Below are positions 11,386-24,218 of a stretch of DNA of 64,000 nucleotides, one piece after another. Below the pieces are notes generated by a model. That model was given only the letters and a program-made list of their open reading frames with translations, was not told where the DNA came from and ran no database searches. The translations under genes and the position numbers were made by a program. The stretch comes from Pogonophryne albipinna (taxonomy: Eukaryota; Chordata; Actinopteri; Perciformes; Artedidraconidae). Position 1 is the first letter of the stretch, and each line of letters begins with the position of its first letter. The stretch is from assembly GCA_028583405.1 (NCBI GenBank), contig CM053256.1, forward strand, positions 13,753,087 through 13,817,086, given 5' to 3'.

Positions 11386-12560
11386 CCGTTCTATACTATC
11401 AACAATTCTTAGTTTGTTTTATAATTTTCATTTAGTGGAACCTCATTTATTTCACCATTTGTGTTGATTTGCTAATTGAGTGGATGGGCATTAGAAGAAA
11501 ACAAGGTAGTGAAGCAAGTGAAACTTGATTTAGTATGTACACTGAAATCACAGGTGAAATACTTTTAGCTCCAATTAAGCCTACACAGTGTTGTCTGTGA
11601 TATAGGGTGTATACTAGTGCCATTTCAATTAGTTTCACTGTCTTTATACATTTGTTATTCAAATAGTTAACTGGTTTAAACAACTTCTGAGGGTAGCAGA
11701 TAAATGAGGTTCTACAGTCTACATTTCATGTGTTGCCAATGACCTTTAGATTTAGATAATATTAGTACTTGTAAGGCTCTATTCATATGCCTGAACCATT
11801 TGAACTGTGTTTCTTCATGTACAGTATACTGTGTGCCTTTTTATGAGTACAGTCTGCATGTCTATTGTTTTGGTATTTAGGCCTAGTTTGTGCTTAAGGT
11901 AGACTCAGCAATGTGACCTCACTCCGAAAACACAGAAGAACTCTTTCTCATAGTAAAGAAATGTAGACATTTTGCTTCTGAGGAGTAGAGGATTGGGTTG
12001 ATGGCTGGCTATTGGCTGGGTCCAAATATCACAAAAGTTAAGTTTTCATCATGACCATTTGTTAAAGTGATGATTGGGAAGAGACAGAAAAACGTGTCAT
12101 TAAACAAATATTGATAAAACGGTTGTCAGGTAGTGACATTATTAAATCAAACTTGAATTTGTGTGACTTTTGTCATTAATATTTATCACAATGGCAACAT
12201 ACAATGTATATTTTGCTCTGTGCAATCAGCCCAGTCGAATTCATGACTGATGTTCTTTATAATTAGACTACTGTTAACTGTTGAATACCATGTAATGTGT
12301 ATTTCTGACCAGAATGACTATTTCAGATTGGAATGTAACCTAAGTCCACATTTGAGTACAATGCAATGTATTTTTTTGTGAATACTGAATGATATAATTC
12401 CATAACTATAGATTTAGCTGATTACAGAATTCCCCCTCCGTTGTGAAAATGGGCATTTGAGTAGGTTTGGCGGCCCAAAAAGTAAATCTTCATTACTACT
12501 GTATAATAAATACAGTCCATTTGTACAAAAAATAAAACCTGTTCCTGTTTTTCTTAACAT
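11386..12560 (+). other. 3' UTR of the 17-finger gene
   Basis: About 1.15 kb of AT-rich sequence without coding signal ends at a cluster of polyadenylation signals near 12505-12536. I see no transposon in it. Confidence 0.55.
12531..12536 (+). terminator. polyadenylation signal AATAAA (17-finger gene)
   Basis: AATAAA lies at 12531-12536, with another at 12505-12510 (ATAATAAATAC). Both are about 1.1 kb after the stop codon. A T-rich segment follows. Confidence 0.55.
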
Positions 12561-13004
12561 TCAATGTCTTACGTTTCAAAAACATGTCCCCTTCTACCTC
12601 TATCCACTGTTTTAGCATGGAAATAATTAAAATGTTCCCATGACTACAATGTTGTGATGTGCACTATTTCTCAGGGTTAAGATACAGCATTTCGACATCC
12701 TTATTAGAGAGGATTCATTAATACAAATTCATTTTAATTATGATTTGGAAATATTTCATATTCTGCACACATTTCTTTTTCTTTAACAATAGGTAAAGAT
12801 AGTTAACATAATTAGCTTTTTAAGGTTTTGGATAATTTTTATTTTGTAAACAAAAGTACAGAAAGGGTAAATTATGGTAAATCTATTCCACATTTCCTGT
12901 ACGAAATTAATAAATCAAATAGGACTAGAAACCCTAAAAAAACAATAGGCCTATTACTAATTCGTAAAATAATGAGGGAATGCAAAGTTTCTTAACTCTA
13001 TATT

Positions 13005-13045
<41 letters not shown>

Positions 13046-13200
13046 AAAACATATATATATGCTTTATATATGTGTCAATTTTTTTTTTTTTTTTATAAAT
13101 TCATGTATAATAATTTCAACGTTTTATATTAGTGTGTTGGGGGGAACATTATTTTGGATATTTTACATTCAGACTTTCTGCGCTTTCACAAAACCAACGA
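12561..13200. other. intergenic AT-rich spacer with short (AT)n
   Basis: No gene is visible. A microsatellite of AT dinucleotides occupies about 13009-13041 and a T-run 13080-13094. The start of the next gene's promoter follows. Confidence 0.5.
13009..13041. repeat. (AT)n microsatellite
   Basis: This is a pure TA/AT dinucleotide tract of about 33 bp, followed by a shorter ATATATAT block at 13051-13058. Confidence 0.9.
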
Positions 13201-13209
13201 AGAAGAATC

Positions 13210-13217
13210 CACTTCCG
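13210..13217 (-). promoter_or_regulatory. ETS/GABP-type site upstream of the 28-finger gene
   Basis: CACTTCCG is the reverse complement of CGGAAGTG. It lies about 250 bp upstream of the start codon, in the GC-richer zone that precedes exon 1. The same core occurs before the 17-finger gene and the ZNF576-like gene. Confidence 0.4.
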
Positions 13218-13465
13218 CCGAGCGATGCATGTGTGATGTGTGAAAAACAGCTAGCTGTTCACCATCCCTCACTAAAAACATCACATGCTGCTGCCTTGTT
13301 ATGTGATAGATTAGTATATGAGTTGTATTCTTTATTTTTCACCTCAGTTCTGCGCGGAGTCATTTCTAATAATAGCAACAAACACATTAAAAACAACTGT
13401 GGCGCTGTTAAGCTAACGAGCACTAGCAAGAGGAAGCTAGCACTACCACACGGAAAGACTCCAAG

Positions 13466-16400
13466 ATGGACGAAGCTGCTGCAGAGATCAGAGAGGACGG
13501 AGCTGAAAACAAGACCCACGATGGAGACACCACATCTGAAAACAACGTTGATCCATCGGCTGAGGACACCGCAGATGGTGAGTCGGCTTTAGCTGTCAGT
13601 TAGCTTAACGTGGTTAGCATGATCAATACACCACTATTGTGTTTAGGCGTGGTGACCTCCTACCCAAACTTCACCACAGGGACAGGAATATAGAGACTGG
13701 GTGGAAGAACTGCGAATAACGATACTAACGAACCATTAACAATAAGCATGTTGCATTAATTTCAATTGTCGGAGATCCACCCACTGGCCTGTTTTATATT
13801 TCATTATTTATGGATGCTCACTTCTGTTTATATTGAAAACCCAAGCGACCGTCCTTAAACAAGCGAATGTAGATGTAAAGGTGTTGTCAGTATGTAAATC
13901 TGGTTTTATTTAGAATCATATAAGAAATGCATAAATAGCAGTAGTAGTGTTGTGAAAGAAAAGGCTAACCGTAGCTTGTGACCACGCCAAGCTGGGAAAC
14001 CTTAGATATGAAAGCTTACATGTAATTATTATTGTTTTGTTTTAAACGGTTAAACATATTGAAATATTATCTTCTGAAATCTGATGACATCAAGCAGAGT
14101 ATACTCATCTATTTCGGCCTAAAATGAACACACCTCATACAGAAGCACTGCATTATGAGGCTCAACTATACACTGAGCTTGATAGTGGATCTTATATATA
14201 CATATGTAATCTTTTTGTTTCATCATAACCTAAATACCCTAATGTGATGTTTCTGAGAGACAAAGCAAGGAACTTAAATATCTCCATGAAAGCTGCCTCC
14301 TCTCTGAAGGCTTTTCATTGAACATAATTTCTTCCTTTGGGGTTGTTCCAAGTACCTAAATTCATATATGCTCAGCCAAATGCACAGATGTAGAATTCAG
14401 AAATTAATCGATACAATTATTGGGGTTGTTCTCTAGAACACTGACTTTCTTAATAATTATGGATCCAGGGGGGGGGGGGAGATTTTTGTTTTAATTTATA
14501 ATGGCAATGTGATAAAAAAATATATGTTTACTGTTCTTTAAATTGGAACAATAAGGAGTTGTGTCATTCAAAACGTATCTTTGTATTTCAAAAACATGAC
14601 TGTCGATTTAGATATTATCAGTATTTTTAAAGTAAATTGGTAATGATTGCCAAAATATTTACTACAATTGCAGTCCGATTTACATTTAAGCATTTGCGGA
14701 ACCCTTGGTGATGCACCACAATGTATTGAAATGTGGCGATTTGTAACATTTTGCTATTTAAAAATGCAAAACTACAGCAACCCTTTTGAAATAACTGAAC
14801 TTCACAAAGGTCATTTGGCTTTAGCACTGAATGTATTAGCCCCTCTGTAAACTTTAATCACACTTTAAAATAAAGATATTTGCACCTGTGTTTTTGTTAT
14901 TTTTGTCTTTCTTTCTCTGGAAACAGTAGGTGGCTTTGACCTCCTCTTTTCCCCTTTCTATTTTTAGGGGTTGGGGTTTTCTGCTGTCGGGATTGTGGAG
15001 AAGCCTTCAGAGAGGAGGCAGCTTTCTTGGAGCATCGCCATCAGCACCCACAAGAAAGTGTGCATTTAGACAAACAGTTGGATGGTTTACATGATGCAGA
15101 AAGGGACAATGAAACAACTAATTTCTGTACTATATGTTCACTATCATTTGTGGAACCAAGTGAATTCATATCGCATATGGAAAAGTGCCATGGTCAAACC
15201 TTGCAAAAGGAGTCTGGCATTCAAATAACTTCTGGGATAACAAAGCAACACACCTATGAATGTACAGAATGTGGGAAATGTTACTTTGTGATCGGACACT
15301 TCCTCAACCATCAGCGCTCACACAGACAAGCCTCCAAATCTGTTTTTCATGATCTTGAACATTTGAAAAAGAAGTCATTTCAATGCGAGTCTTGTGGGCG
15401 GAATTATTCTCGAGCTTCAGCTCTCGGTGCACACCGTCGTTGTCATGAAGGAAAATTAGTCAAGTCACGAAACAAGAATTCAGCAGAAGCATTTCACACT
15501 GAGGAGTCAATCGTTGAAGCCAAGCCCGGTGAAAGCCAGACTCCTGAGGTTACTCCTGAAAAAACCTTTAAGTGTTCATGTGGTAAAGCTTTTACTGCCA
15601 TGATGCGCCTTAAAACACATCAACGATTTAGCCGCAACAGTCTATGCTCTCCAGAAGAAATGAAAGAAAAACCTAAGAAAAACTGCAATGAGTTTTACTG
15701 TGATGAGTGTAAAAAGGCTTTCACTGGACATATTGCCCTCTTTAACCATCAGCGATGGCATGCCAATCACTCTGATGATTCTGCGGAAAGGTTTCCATGT
15801 GAGGAATGTGGCAAAGTATTTATGACACTAACATTCTACTACAGGCATCAGCGCACTGCGCATAGTGAGGAGACCCCAGCAAAGTCGTTTCTTCACCAAG
15901 TCTGTCAGCTGCAGAAAAAGGCATTTGAATGTAAAGATTGTGGACTGAAGTTTTCGAGGGCTTCAGCACTTCACTCCCATCAGCTTAATCACACGGATGT
16001 TTATGGAGAAACAGAGAAGGAGTCTCATGTGAGTACCTCTCTGCTACCTCAACAGAAAACTTTAGATAACGAAAGAAAAGAGACTAAGCAAGAACAAGTG
16101 ACATCAGAAAATGTGCCTCCTATAAGTGTGGTTGAAGAAGACTCACATGCAAATGAGAGTGATGAAGACTTGGACAGTTATGACCCTGGGGACTTTATTG
16201 TTCAGGTGATCAGTGCAAGTGAATCTGAGGATGAGGCCGCTCAAGACACTAATCCTGATCTTGAGCTGCTGTGTGAATCGGATCAGGAAAATAAAAATGA
16301 AGGCGACACTGGAGTTTCCCCCAGTAGTCTTGTTTTAAAACCAGAGATGGATTTGAAAATTGTAGAAATGGACTTTGAGCAAACCGATGAACAATGTGCA

Positions 16401-19334
16401 CTGATAGCGAAAGAAGCCGAGAATAAAACGACAGAAGAAAGATTTGATTGCCCAGAGTGTTATCGTTGGTTTTCTAGTGCTTCATCACTGCGCGTTCACA
16501 GAATGTGGCATGGCGTTCGTAAGAGAAAACAGCAGAATCCAGGTCAGTCTGTGGCAGTTCACACATGTGACACATGTGGCCACCAATCTAATAGCTATGC
16601 AGCGCACTGCAGTCACATTCAACAACACAAAAATCCTAAAAGAAACAGTGATGGTGAATCAGAAGGATTAGAGACGAAACATCTAGTGTGCAATGAGTGT
16701 GGTAAAAGCTTCTCACGTTTGTCTGCTTTAGTCTCTCATCAGCTGCATCATCCCAAAAGAAAACCATATCAATGCCCAGATTGCATGATGTCTTATTCTT
16801 ATGCAGCTAGTTTTGTTAACCATGTGAAAAACTGCTCGGCACAAAAGAAGGGGAATATTTTGGTCAGTAAAAAAGAATACAATCCAAAAAAGACCCTTTT
16901 AGGCCCAAAGATTTATCATTGTGAACAGTGCGGGAAGGGGTTTTGGTCTTTAGGAGCTTATTCCCACCACAAGCAAAGTCAGACGGAGTGTACAGATTTA
17001 AGGCTTAGAAAAGGTGCCCCCGGATCTCTGCACTCTGTTAATGGACACCAACGGCCCAAGGTTGCATGTCCAGTTTGTGGTAGAAAGTTCCGTCACAAGG
17101 GCATTATGGCATTGCACATGCGAAAACATGAAAACGGAAATCACAAATGTGAACTGTGCAACAGGTCGTTCCGTCTTTTTTCCAGCCTTCTCAGACACCA
17201 GGTTGTGCATAGTGAGTTACTCCCACCACCCATTAAGTCTTTTCAGCATCAGGTAGAGCAGTTGAAAAAGAACACATACAGCTGTCCTGACTGCGGGAAG
17301 CTGTTTTCACGGGCCAAAGCACTTCAGTTTCACATGAAAAGCCATGGGTACGAAACTGGTCACTCGCCATCATCGCCAAGATCCACTGTCACGCTGGAGG
17401 ACCTGCAGTGTGCGACATGCCTCGCACATTTTAACAACAAAGCTTCTTTGCGGGCTCATTGCAAACTTTGCATTAAAAGAGAAAGTCAAGTAGTTGATTT
17501 TAAGACAGAACCCTCAGAAAATGAATATACTCAAAAGGACAGTATGGATGTTGGCACACAGGGAAGCTCTGAGCAAATAACACTACATACTGAAGTAAAG
17601 CAGGAACAAGAGTGTGTGCAACCAATGTTAGAAAATCAAACGGGTGAAGGCAAATCAGGCAACCCAAGCACAACACATTTAAAATATAAATGCAAAAAGT
17701 GTGACAGAAGCTTTTCAGTGGCTGGAGCTTTGAATTTTCATAAAATAATTCATGCTGATGATGACAAATCTGAAGCAAAAGCAAAAATGGCTGTGTCTCT
17801 AATGCTTAAAAAAACTAAAGAGGAAGAGCCAAGTAAAGGACATTTTCACTGCTCAGAATGTGGGAGGAGGTTCATGTCTAACTCGGCCCTCGGCTCCCAC
17901 AGAAGATGGCACAAAGAAAAGAAATTAACACGGTCCTTGCTAAAAGATGATGAATTTAAATCTGCTAAAAGCAAATCAGAGGATGGACCTTTTCAGTGCC
18001 AAAAATGTGGCAAACATTTTTTTGACCATCGTGTTCTCCAGCGTCACAAGATGTTTAACCCTCTGTGTCAAACAAAAACGGAGCCAGAGCTCGATTCAAA
18101 CCAAAGCGTTGAGAGCCATAGCAGACTGAACAAATCTACATTTGTATGTCTAGAATGTAACACAACATTTGAGCAACAATTTCTTCTAGCTGCCCACTAT
18201 GAAAATGAGCATAACACACTGGAAACTGCCGACCATGCAGAAGACGGGCTCGCCATGGTTGACCAGGAACCAAAACAGGTTGATGTAAACTTCAGTCGGA
18301 GTGAGTTAATGTCATCAATATCGAAGCCAAAAGCTCACCAGTGCCCCATCTGCTCTTTGACTTTTGCTAAGGCAAGAGGTCTGCATGCCCACAAATGGCA
18401 GGCCCATTCCAGAAGGACAAAAAGTAAAAATAAGATCATTTTGAAGATAAAAAACAATGCCTCAAGCAGTGAAGTCAAACGGACGGAACAAATTAGTAAT
18501 GTTGACAAAGAAATGAAGAAAACTAGAGCAGCCCCCCCACTTGTAAGATATGTTTCCTGCCTTGACTGTGGGAAGCAGTGCAGTTCCACAGAGGCCCTGT
18601 TTGACCATAAGAAAGTGTGCCATGAGATGAAGGAAGAGAAGATCCAAACACCTGAAACCGTAGCCGAGGTTTCCCCACCACTAAGCCGTCTATCAGAGCA
18701 TATGGCAAAATGCCTATTCAAGTGTGATAAGTGTGGGAAAGCTTTCCAAACAGAGGAACACCTGGGGACCCATAAGACCAAGGCAAAGAGCCGCCCTTAT
18801 TGTTGCGCCCTGTGCTGCATCGGATTTTGGTCTGAGAATCAGCTGCAGCAACACCTCGCCTGGCACGATGAAGTCCGTTGTCGTCTACCCAACGAGGTTC
18901 GGTATAGGATTGGCGCTGCTCTGACCTTAAAGCCTTTAAAAGCCAACGTCCCCTCTACTGACACAAGTGGAACGTCCTGTTCATCAGAGAACCAGTCACA
19001 AAAAAGCCATAAGTGCCAACATTGTGGCAAAGCCTTTCTTTCACCAACTGCATTACAAAAACACGAAACACAGCACTGTAACAACGACTCATATCATTGC
19101 TCCATTTGCCCCAGGACCTTCAGTGAAATACAGGACCTTATCGATCATCACCAGGAATGTATTGGTGATTACAAAAGGCAGAATGATGCTCCCGCTGCCG
19201 TCTCCTCAGTAGATGCTGATAGCCTTACTTGCCTTGAATGTGGAACTACTTTCTGTCAAGAAACTGATTTGCACAAGCACTGCATGGAGCATGCCCATGG
19301 AGTGTACTATACTGTACAACCTGAAAAGGAATGA
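13466..19334 (+). CDS. ~28-finger C2H2 zinc-finger protein
   Basis: There are two coding exons, 13466-13577 and 14968-19334, joined in phase 1 (donor GTGAGT, acceptor TTTTTAG), giving 1492 aa. Exon 1 encodes 37 mostly acidic residues (MDEAAAEIRED...). Exon 2 opens with a finger only four residues after the splice junction, then carries about 27 more, widely spaced rather than in classical seven-residue-linker arrays. Acidic linkers lie between blocks, notably residues ~380-520. Several fingers are degenerate in the final His position (for example the one near residue 240 ends in Cys). There are SUMO-type motifs (VKQE, FKTE). The last finger ends HAHGVYY. It is presumably a nuclear DNA-binding factor. 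The spacing recalls large polydactyl proteins, but I do not recognise a named orthologue. Confidence 0.85.
14468..14479. repeat. poly-G run in intron
   Basis: Twelve consecutive G bases occur in intron 1 of the 28-finger gene. The rest of this 1.4-kb intron (13578-14967) shows no gene, no transposon ends and no RNA gene that I can recognise. Confidence 0.8.
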
Positions 19335-19470
19335 AGTGAAAACACTGTAGATTGTTTTGGAGGATGCCAAACTACTTAAATATGTTCAACTGCATAATTA
19401 TAAGATAGAAATGTGTTTAGGCTAAGTAGAAAGTAGGCATCTCCTTTTTGTTTGTAGACTATTTGAAATT

Positions 19471-19650
<180 letters not shown>

Positions 19651-20367
19651 AAAAGTATTTTCTTTTCAGGCATCCGTTACACTGGATTGGTAACTGTGCA
19701 AATGTTTCAAAAATAACCTCTTTATATAAATTATGTTGTAATGTCACAATTATTTTGAGACACCGGTTGATTTGTTCCGTTATGATTCGAATTGTGAAGA
19801 GTTGAACCGTGGTTATCTTTTTGATGAAAATTGACTTGAGTATGGTAGTTTATATCTAGATATATAACAAAAGGATTGGAAACATATATGCATGTACATG
19901 TTTGTCATCAATCTGAACAGTGCGGCTGACTCGCTACATATTTTCAAAGATTATGAATTTAAATATTTCTGCACAACTAAGATATACTGAATTTGCTTGT
20001 GTCCTTTAAATACCTGAGGTACAGGTTATCACAACCATTAACTACCAAAAAACACATTTAAATTTCAAATAATTGTAAGTTATGTACAAAACGTTTAGCA
20101 TTAATTGATGTAGAAGCTCCCATGCTCTTTCTTTTTCAGTATTGTGTTTCTCTGTTGTGGATATACTATTCCTTATGTAAACTAAAAGAGTGCTTAAGTT
20201 CATGTAGGATAGTTGTTAGTTTACTGTGCCACTTAAGTATTTGGATTATAGAAAAGATGTTACTTTGTTTTATTAATTTGTGAAAAACTTTTTTTCTTAG
20301 ATGACCATTATACTTGTTTAACTTGCTGTTTCCAAATTTTAAAAAAAGAGCTCAAAAAAAGTTACAA

Positions 20368-20373
20368 AATAAA
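20368..20373 (+). terminator. polyadenylation signal AATAAA (28-finger gene)
   Basis: AATAAA lies about 1.03 kb downstream of the stop, within ACAAAATAAAAG. It gives the 28-finger transcript its own end before the following zinc-finger exon. Confidence 0.5.
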
Positions 20374-20400
20374 AGTTACTAAAATATTTGATACGTGTAA

Positions 20401-21333
20401 CGTGAATTACTGGGTTGTGTGATTCATATAGCTTTTTTTTGACTAAGCACTGGGTGTGCTGTGTGTAATATTACAATTTTACATTTCAAAACCTAACTAT
20501 CCACTAGAAACCAGTCATTTCAAAACCTGGCTTGTAAGTCACATGTTCGTTTTTAGTCATTAACAACTGAAGAACATCAGTCTTGACATCAGACATTGAA
20601 TCATTTCACACAGAGAATATTATGGATATAGTTTCTAGCAGAACATTTATATCATTTTTTGGTGTTAAATAATAGTAAAGTTAATTGATGCATTATAAAC
20701 CTAAAAAAACATTTTAATTTGACAATAAGTGGTGCTTTTTTACTTAATGTCTTCAAGTTTTTGATTCAAAATGAATGTTTGAAATTATTCTTTTTTTGTA
20801 TTAATTGAAAAATAATGTACTAATTTCTAATCATAACTATCACATTGCTTTCCTGCTTTCATATTTATAATGTAATTTGTAAAACATGTATTTAGACATT
20901 TAAAGAAGTCTTAATTTCAATGCATATTGAAGAAATGTGCCACCTAAGTCTGAGCAGAATAAGTCTGAGCAGCTGTGGTATACTTATTTGAGTGGTGCTG
21001 TCCAGGCTCCATAGATGGGTCACAGATAGTCTCCTTATTTTACAGACAAGCTCAACAAGGCTAAACATTGTATTTGTTTCACTTGACGAAGAGGAGAGCC
21101 ACATCTCAGTCTTGTAAGTTTGACATGCTGCAGTTAAACCTTGGTCACTTTAACAGTGACGCTTTTTTTCTATCTGTTACGAAACAGCACAATGTCAGCT
21201 TCAAATCTGAAGATATATGCTAGTTTGCTTTATATACTATACAACAACTTGAGTTTATTTAGAATTGAGAAATTATAATTCATGACATTTTATTTGTATT
21301 TGTTAAATTAATTGCTCCTTTTTTCTTTTCTAG
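20401..21333. other. AT-rich spacer without a promoter-like region
   Basis: No GC-rich patch, no ATG-bearing exon with a phase-1 donor and no other gene were found. A 68-bp exon-like segment (21046-21113) has an acceptor and a donor, but its frames do not fit the following exon. Confidence 0.5.
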
Positions 21334-21434
21334 TCAAACAGGACAGCATTTCATGTGAGGAATGTGGACTGAAGTTTACACAATGGGACATCTACCAGAC
21401 CCACCTGCACCAACATGCCCTGGAAGAGGGAGAG

Positions 21435-21466
<32 letters not shown>

Positions 21467-22661
21467 GGAGGAAGAGGCCCAGATGGGAGACGACATGAGT
21501 CCTGTGTCAGAACTGGATTCTGTGAGAGGAGTCGATGGAAAAAGCCGAGATGTAGACATTAGTGGTGAAGCAGATGAGTGTGACACAAGCAGTTTATTGC
21601 AGATACAACCCACAGGATTTACTGAAGATGTGCGGGACGCCGGAACAAAGGAGCAATTTGGGAAATATCATACTTGCTTAGTCTGTGGGAAGGTTTATAC
21701 ATATCTGGTTTCATACCAGAAACACCTACAGCTGCATGAAAACCTGCCACCTACAACTAAAAGTCCACCAAGTGTCCCTAATTTACATGAGCATCAGTGT
21801 CCGGACTGTGGGATGTCGTTTAGCAGGCGAGCACGGCTTCTTGGTCACATGAGAGTCCACAGGCCATCCAAATCAAAACCTCCCAGATGTGATCAGTGTA
21901 GCATAGACTTCAGGTCGATAAAGTCATGGATGAGTCATGTCGTCCTCCATAGAAAGAAACCGTTTTGGTGTTTAAGTTGTGCCAAAGGCTTTAAAAATGA
22001 AGATTCTCTAGATAAACACATGCGCAGTCACACTCTGATAAAACATACGTGCCATATTTGCCACGAGAGTTTCCACGTATCAAAACAGCTCAGGATCCAC
22101 TACAAAACCCACAGTGGAGCGAAACCTTACCAGTGCACATTCTGCGGGGCAAGCTTCTTCAAACGTGGAAATCTACTTTTGCACCGAAAAAAGCATCTAA
22201 GAGCTTATGCTGGGTTCAACGGGATGCTTCGAGGTTCCAGGAAGCGAAGAAATAAATGGAGGAACAATGATCTGGCTAGTGTCAAAGAGGAGCCAGAAAT
22301 TGATACATACGTGGAGCAAAATAAAACTCAACAGCCTTGTGAGTCTGGGGATCATGGGAGCTCTGAAGAGTCCGATTGTGGGCAGCCCTTACATCACTTC
22401 AAGCTTTCAAAACCACCAGGGTCTGCTCGGTCTGGTCCACATGACAAATGGAAATCAGAACCTGTACAGCCCCCAACAGGACAAGATCTGGCTGAGAGTG
22501 AATCACCAGAAAATAACATGTACAGAGAACACAAGTATTGGGAATGGGAATGTGTTGAATGTGATATGGGCTTTGATGAAGTGGCAAAACTGCATTTACA
22601 TTATGTAAAGCATGCTACTGGGGAGCTGCCGATACCACACGATGATGTTGAAGATATTTAG
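21334..22661 (+). CDS. 8-finger C2H2 terminal exon; first exon unplaced
   Basis: An acceptor (CTTTTCTAG) at 21333 opens a frame that encodes a finger within a few residues, before any methionine, so an upstream exon is required. It must end in phase 1. The exon encodes 442 residues: a first finger (CEECGLKFTQWDIYQTHLHQH), a glutamate run, six more fingers, a hydrophilic region with VKEE, and a last finger ending HATGEL before the TAG. No start exon is visible between 19335 and 21333. The first exon of the preceding gene (13466-13577) ends in the required phase and would give a 479-aa protein, so this may be an alternative terminal exon of that gene, or a separate copy that lost its promoter. 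No orthologue recognised. Confidence 0.75.
21427..21478 (+). repeat. GAG/GAA repeat encoding a glutamate run
   Basis: This purine-only triplet tract encodes about 17 consecutive Glu between the first and second fingers of the 8-finger exon. Because it is simple sequence, it also yields Gly/Arg frames and a serine-rich antisense frame that are not genes. Confidence 0.85.
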
Positions 22662-23025
22662 GGTTGAAGGCTCACATAAGCATTTTTTTTTCTTACTTTG
22701 TCGACCATTTATTTTTGCATTTCTTACTGTTTAAAGAAATATGGTGAATTAACAAATTGTTAGCAATTGTTGATAAATGAACTTGTAGAATTGATACTTA
22801 TTATCTAATGTGCTGAGAATGATTTTAACTCTAACCCACTGTTACATTTAAATATGTATAATGTCCCTGGGGAGATGATAAGGAGTTTCTACAACAGATT
22901 AACTATTAGTGTCTGATGCTATGAGATGGTACTACAGTTTTTGAATGCATGATTTTGATATGTAAACTGAGATGAAACAAAGTGTTGCAAAAGCAAAGCT
23001 ACTTCCCCTTTCCTTCTTAACCCCA

Positions 23026-23031
23026 AATAAA
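23026..23031 (+). terminator. polyadenylation signal AATAAA (8-finger exon)
   Basis: AATAAA lies 365 bp after the TAG of the 8-finger exon, followed by a GT-rich stretch at 23051-23075. It shows that this exon can form a transcript 3' end. Confidence 0.6.
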
Positions 23032-23560
23032 ATGAAATGCATTCAACATGTTTGTGTTAGTCTGTATGTGCTTTTGGATAATACCATATTTTTTTTGACA
23101 ATGCAGTGTGTGTGTGTGTGTATACACATACATACAGTATTATAGGAACAGCTGAGATATCTGAGAGTGGTAAACATATATATCCATACATGTAATGACA
23201 GCAAAGGTACGTGTGCAGGACTTCTGTGCATAACATTTAAATGTCTCAAACTAGAAAATAAAACTGAACAGAAAAGTGAAATATGTACATGTTGACAGTG
23301 AAAGATAAAAATCTGTAAAAGTAACATTAGGATATTATTTAAATTAAGTGTGCAAGTAAAAACAAAGCATATGTCCACAAGTTTAAAACATCATCACACA
23401 AAAAGTATACATTTTATTTTGTATTCTAAACATAGTTGAGGTATTGTAGTCTTTAAGCAGAGTGGGCGTAGGACTCCTGCATGAGTGGCTGGCTGATTGT
23501 GGTAAAAAACTACAATTCCCATGATTCCTCTGCGACCCTCTCAGGAGTGACGTCACGTTG
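23032..23560. other. intergenic spacer
   Basis: It contains a short (TG)n at about 23105-23121 and no gene. The right end becomes GC-richer (GTGACGTCACG at about 23547-23557, a CRE-like palindrome), and leads into the 5'-UTR exon of the next gene. Confidence 0.5.
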
Positions 23561-23624
23561 TCTGCAGGTCTGTTGGCTTTGTGCAGAGCGACGCAGAGAT
23601 GTTTGGGCGGACGAGAAAGCATAG
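23547..23624 (+). promoter_or_regulatory. promoter and 5'-UTR exon of the ZNF576/piggyBac fusion gene
   Basis: A CRE-like TGACGTCA lies just ahead of a short exon ending in donor GTAATC at 23625. The exon contains ATG at 23599, but after splicing to the acceptor at 24167 that frame stops after about eleven codons. It is therefore a short upstream ORF, and the main ATG is 24219. Confidence 0.5.
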
Positions 23625-24218
23625 GTAATCTAAATCTGCATTCATACAGCTATACGGGATATTATCATCGGATACGTAGAAAGTGACTACATATTTAGCT
23701 TCTTTGGAGCTGTTTCGGGTCGGAAACGCTAACATTTCCAACCGTATTCTCCTTGTATATTAGTGAAAATAATAAGCTAACTGCGCTACTATTATCTGCG
23801 TAACTGTATGTTCAAGAATAATATCAATATTTTCAAGCACTGTACACATACACGATTCATACAAATACGAGTGTACAATGTAGCTTATAAACTAGCATTT
23901 AACAGCTGCCCTACATCGTCTTTCTTTTGTAATACACATGTTTTAAACCCATTCATTCCCTGGTCCTCCAGCTGGCGCATTGTACATCACAAAGGTCCCT
24001 CACTGCTTTTAGAACAAATCAAATAGTGGATAGAATCATTTGTTATAAAGCAGGTTTTACTACTACTAAAACATTGTTGGTATCTTGTGTGAGTCTCAGT
24101 GAATGTGTTGGTTTACCTGTGTAATTAACAGTCATAATGTGTTTCTCTGTGGTACCTGGTTTCATAGGAACATATGAATTGCTACACTTGCTTTTGAGAA
24201 GCCAAAGAGCAGGGAGCC

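Noticed and set aside
21046..21113. Exon-like segment with acceptor TTTTACAG and donor GTAAGT ahead of the 8-finger exon
   Set aside because: Its only open frame ends in the wrong phase for the 8-finger exon, and the frame that would fit contains a stop. There is no ATG in it.
23599..23624. ATG in the 5' exon of the fusion gene as the main start
   Set aside because: After splicing to 24168 the frame meets TGA within three codons, so it can only be a short upstream ORF.
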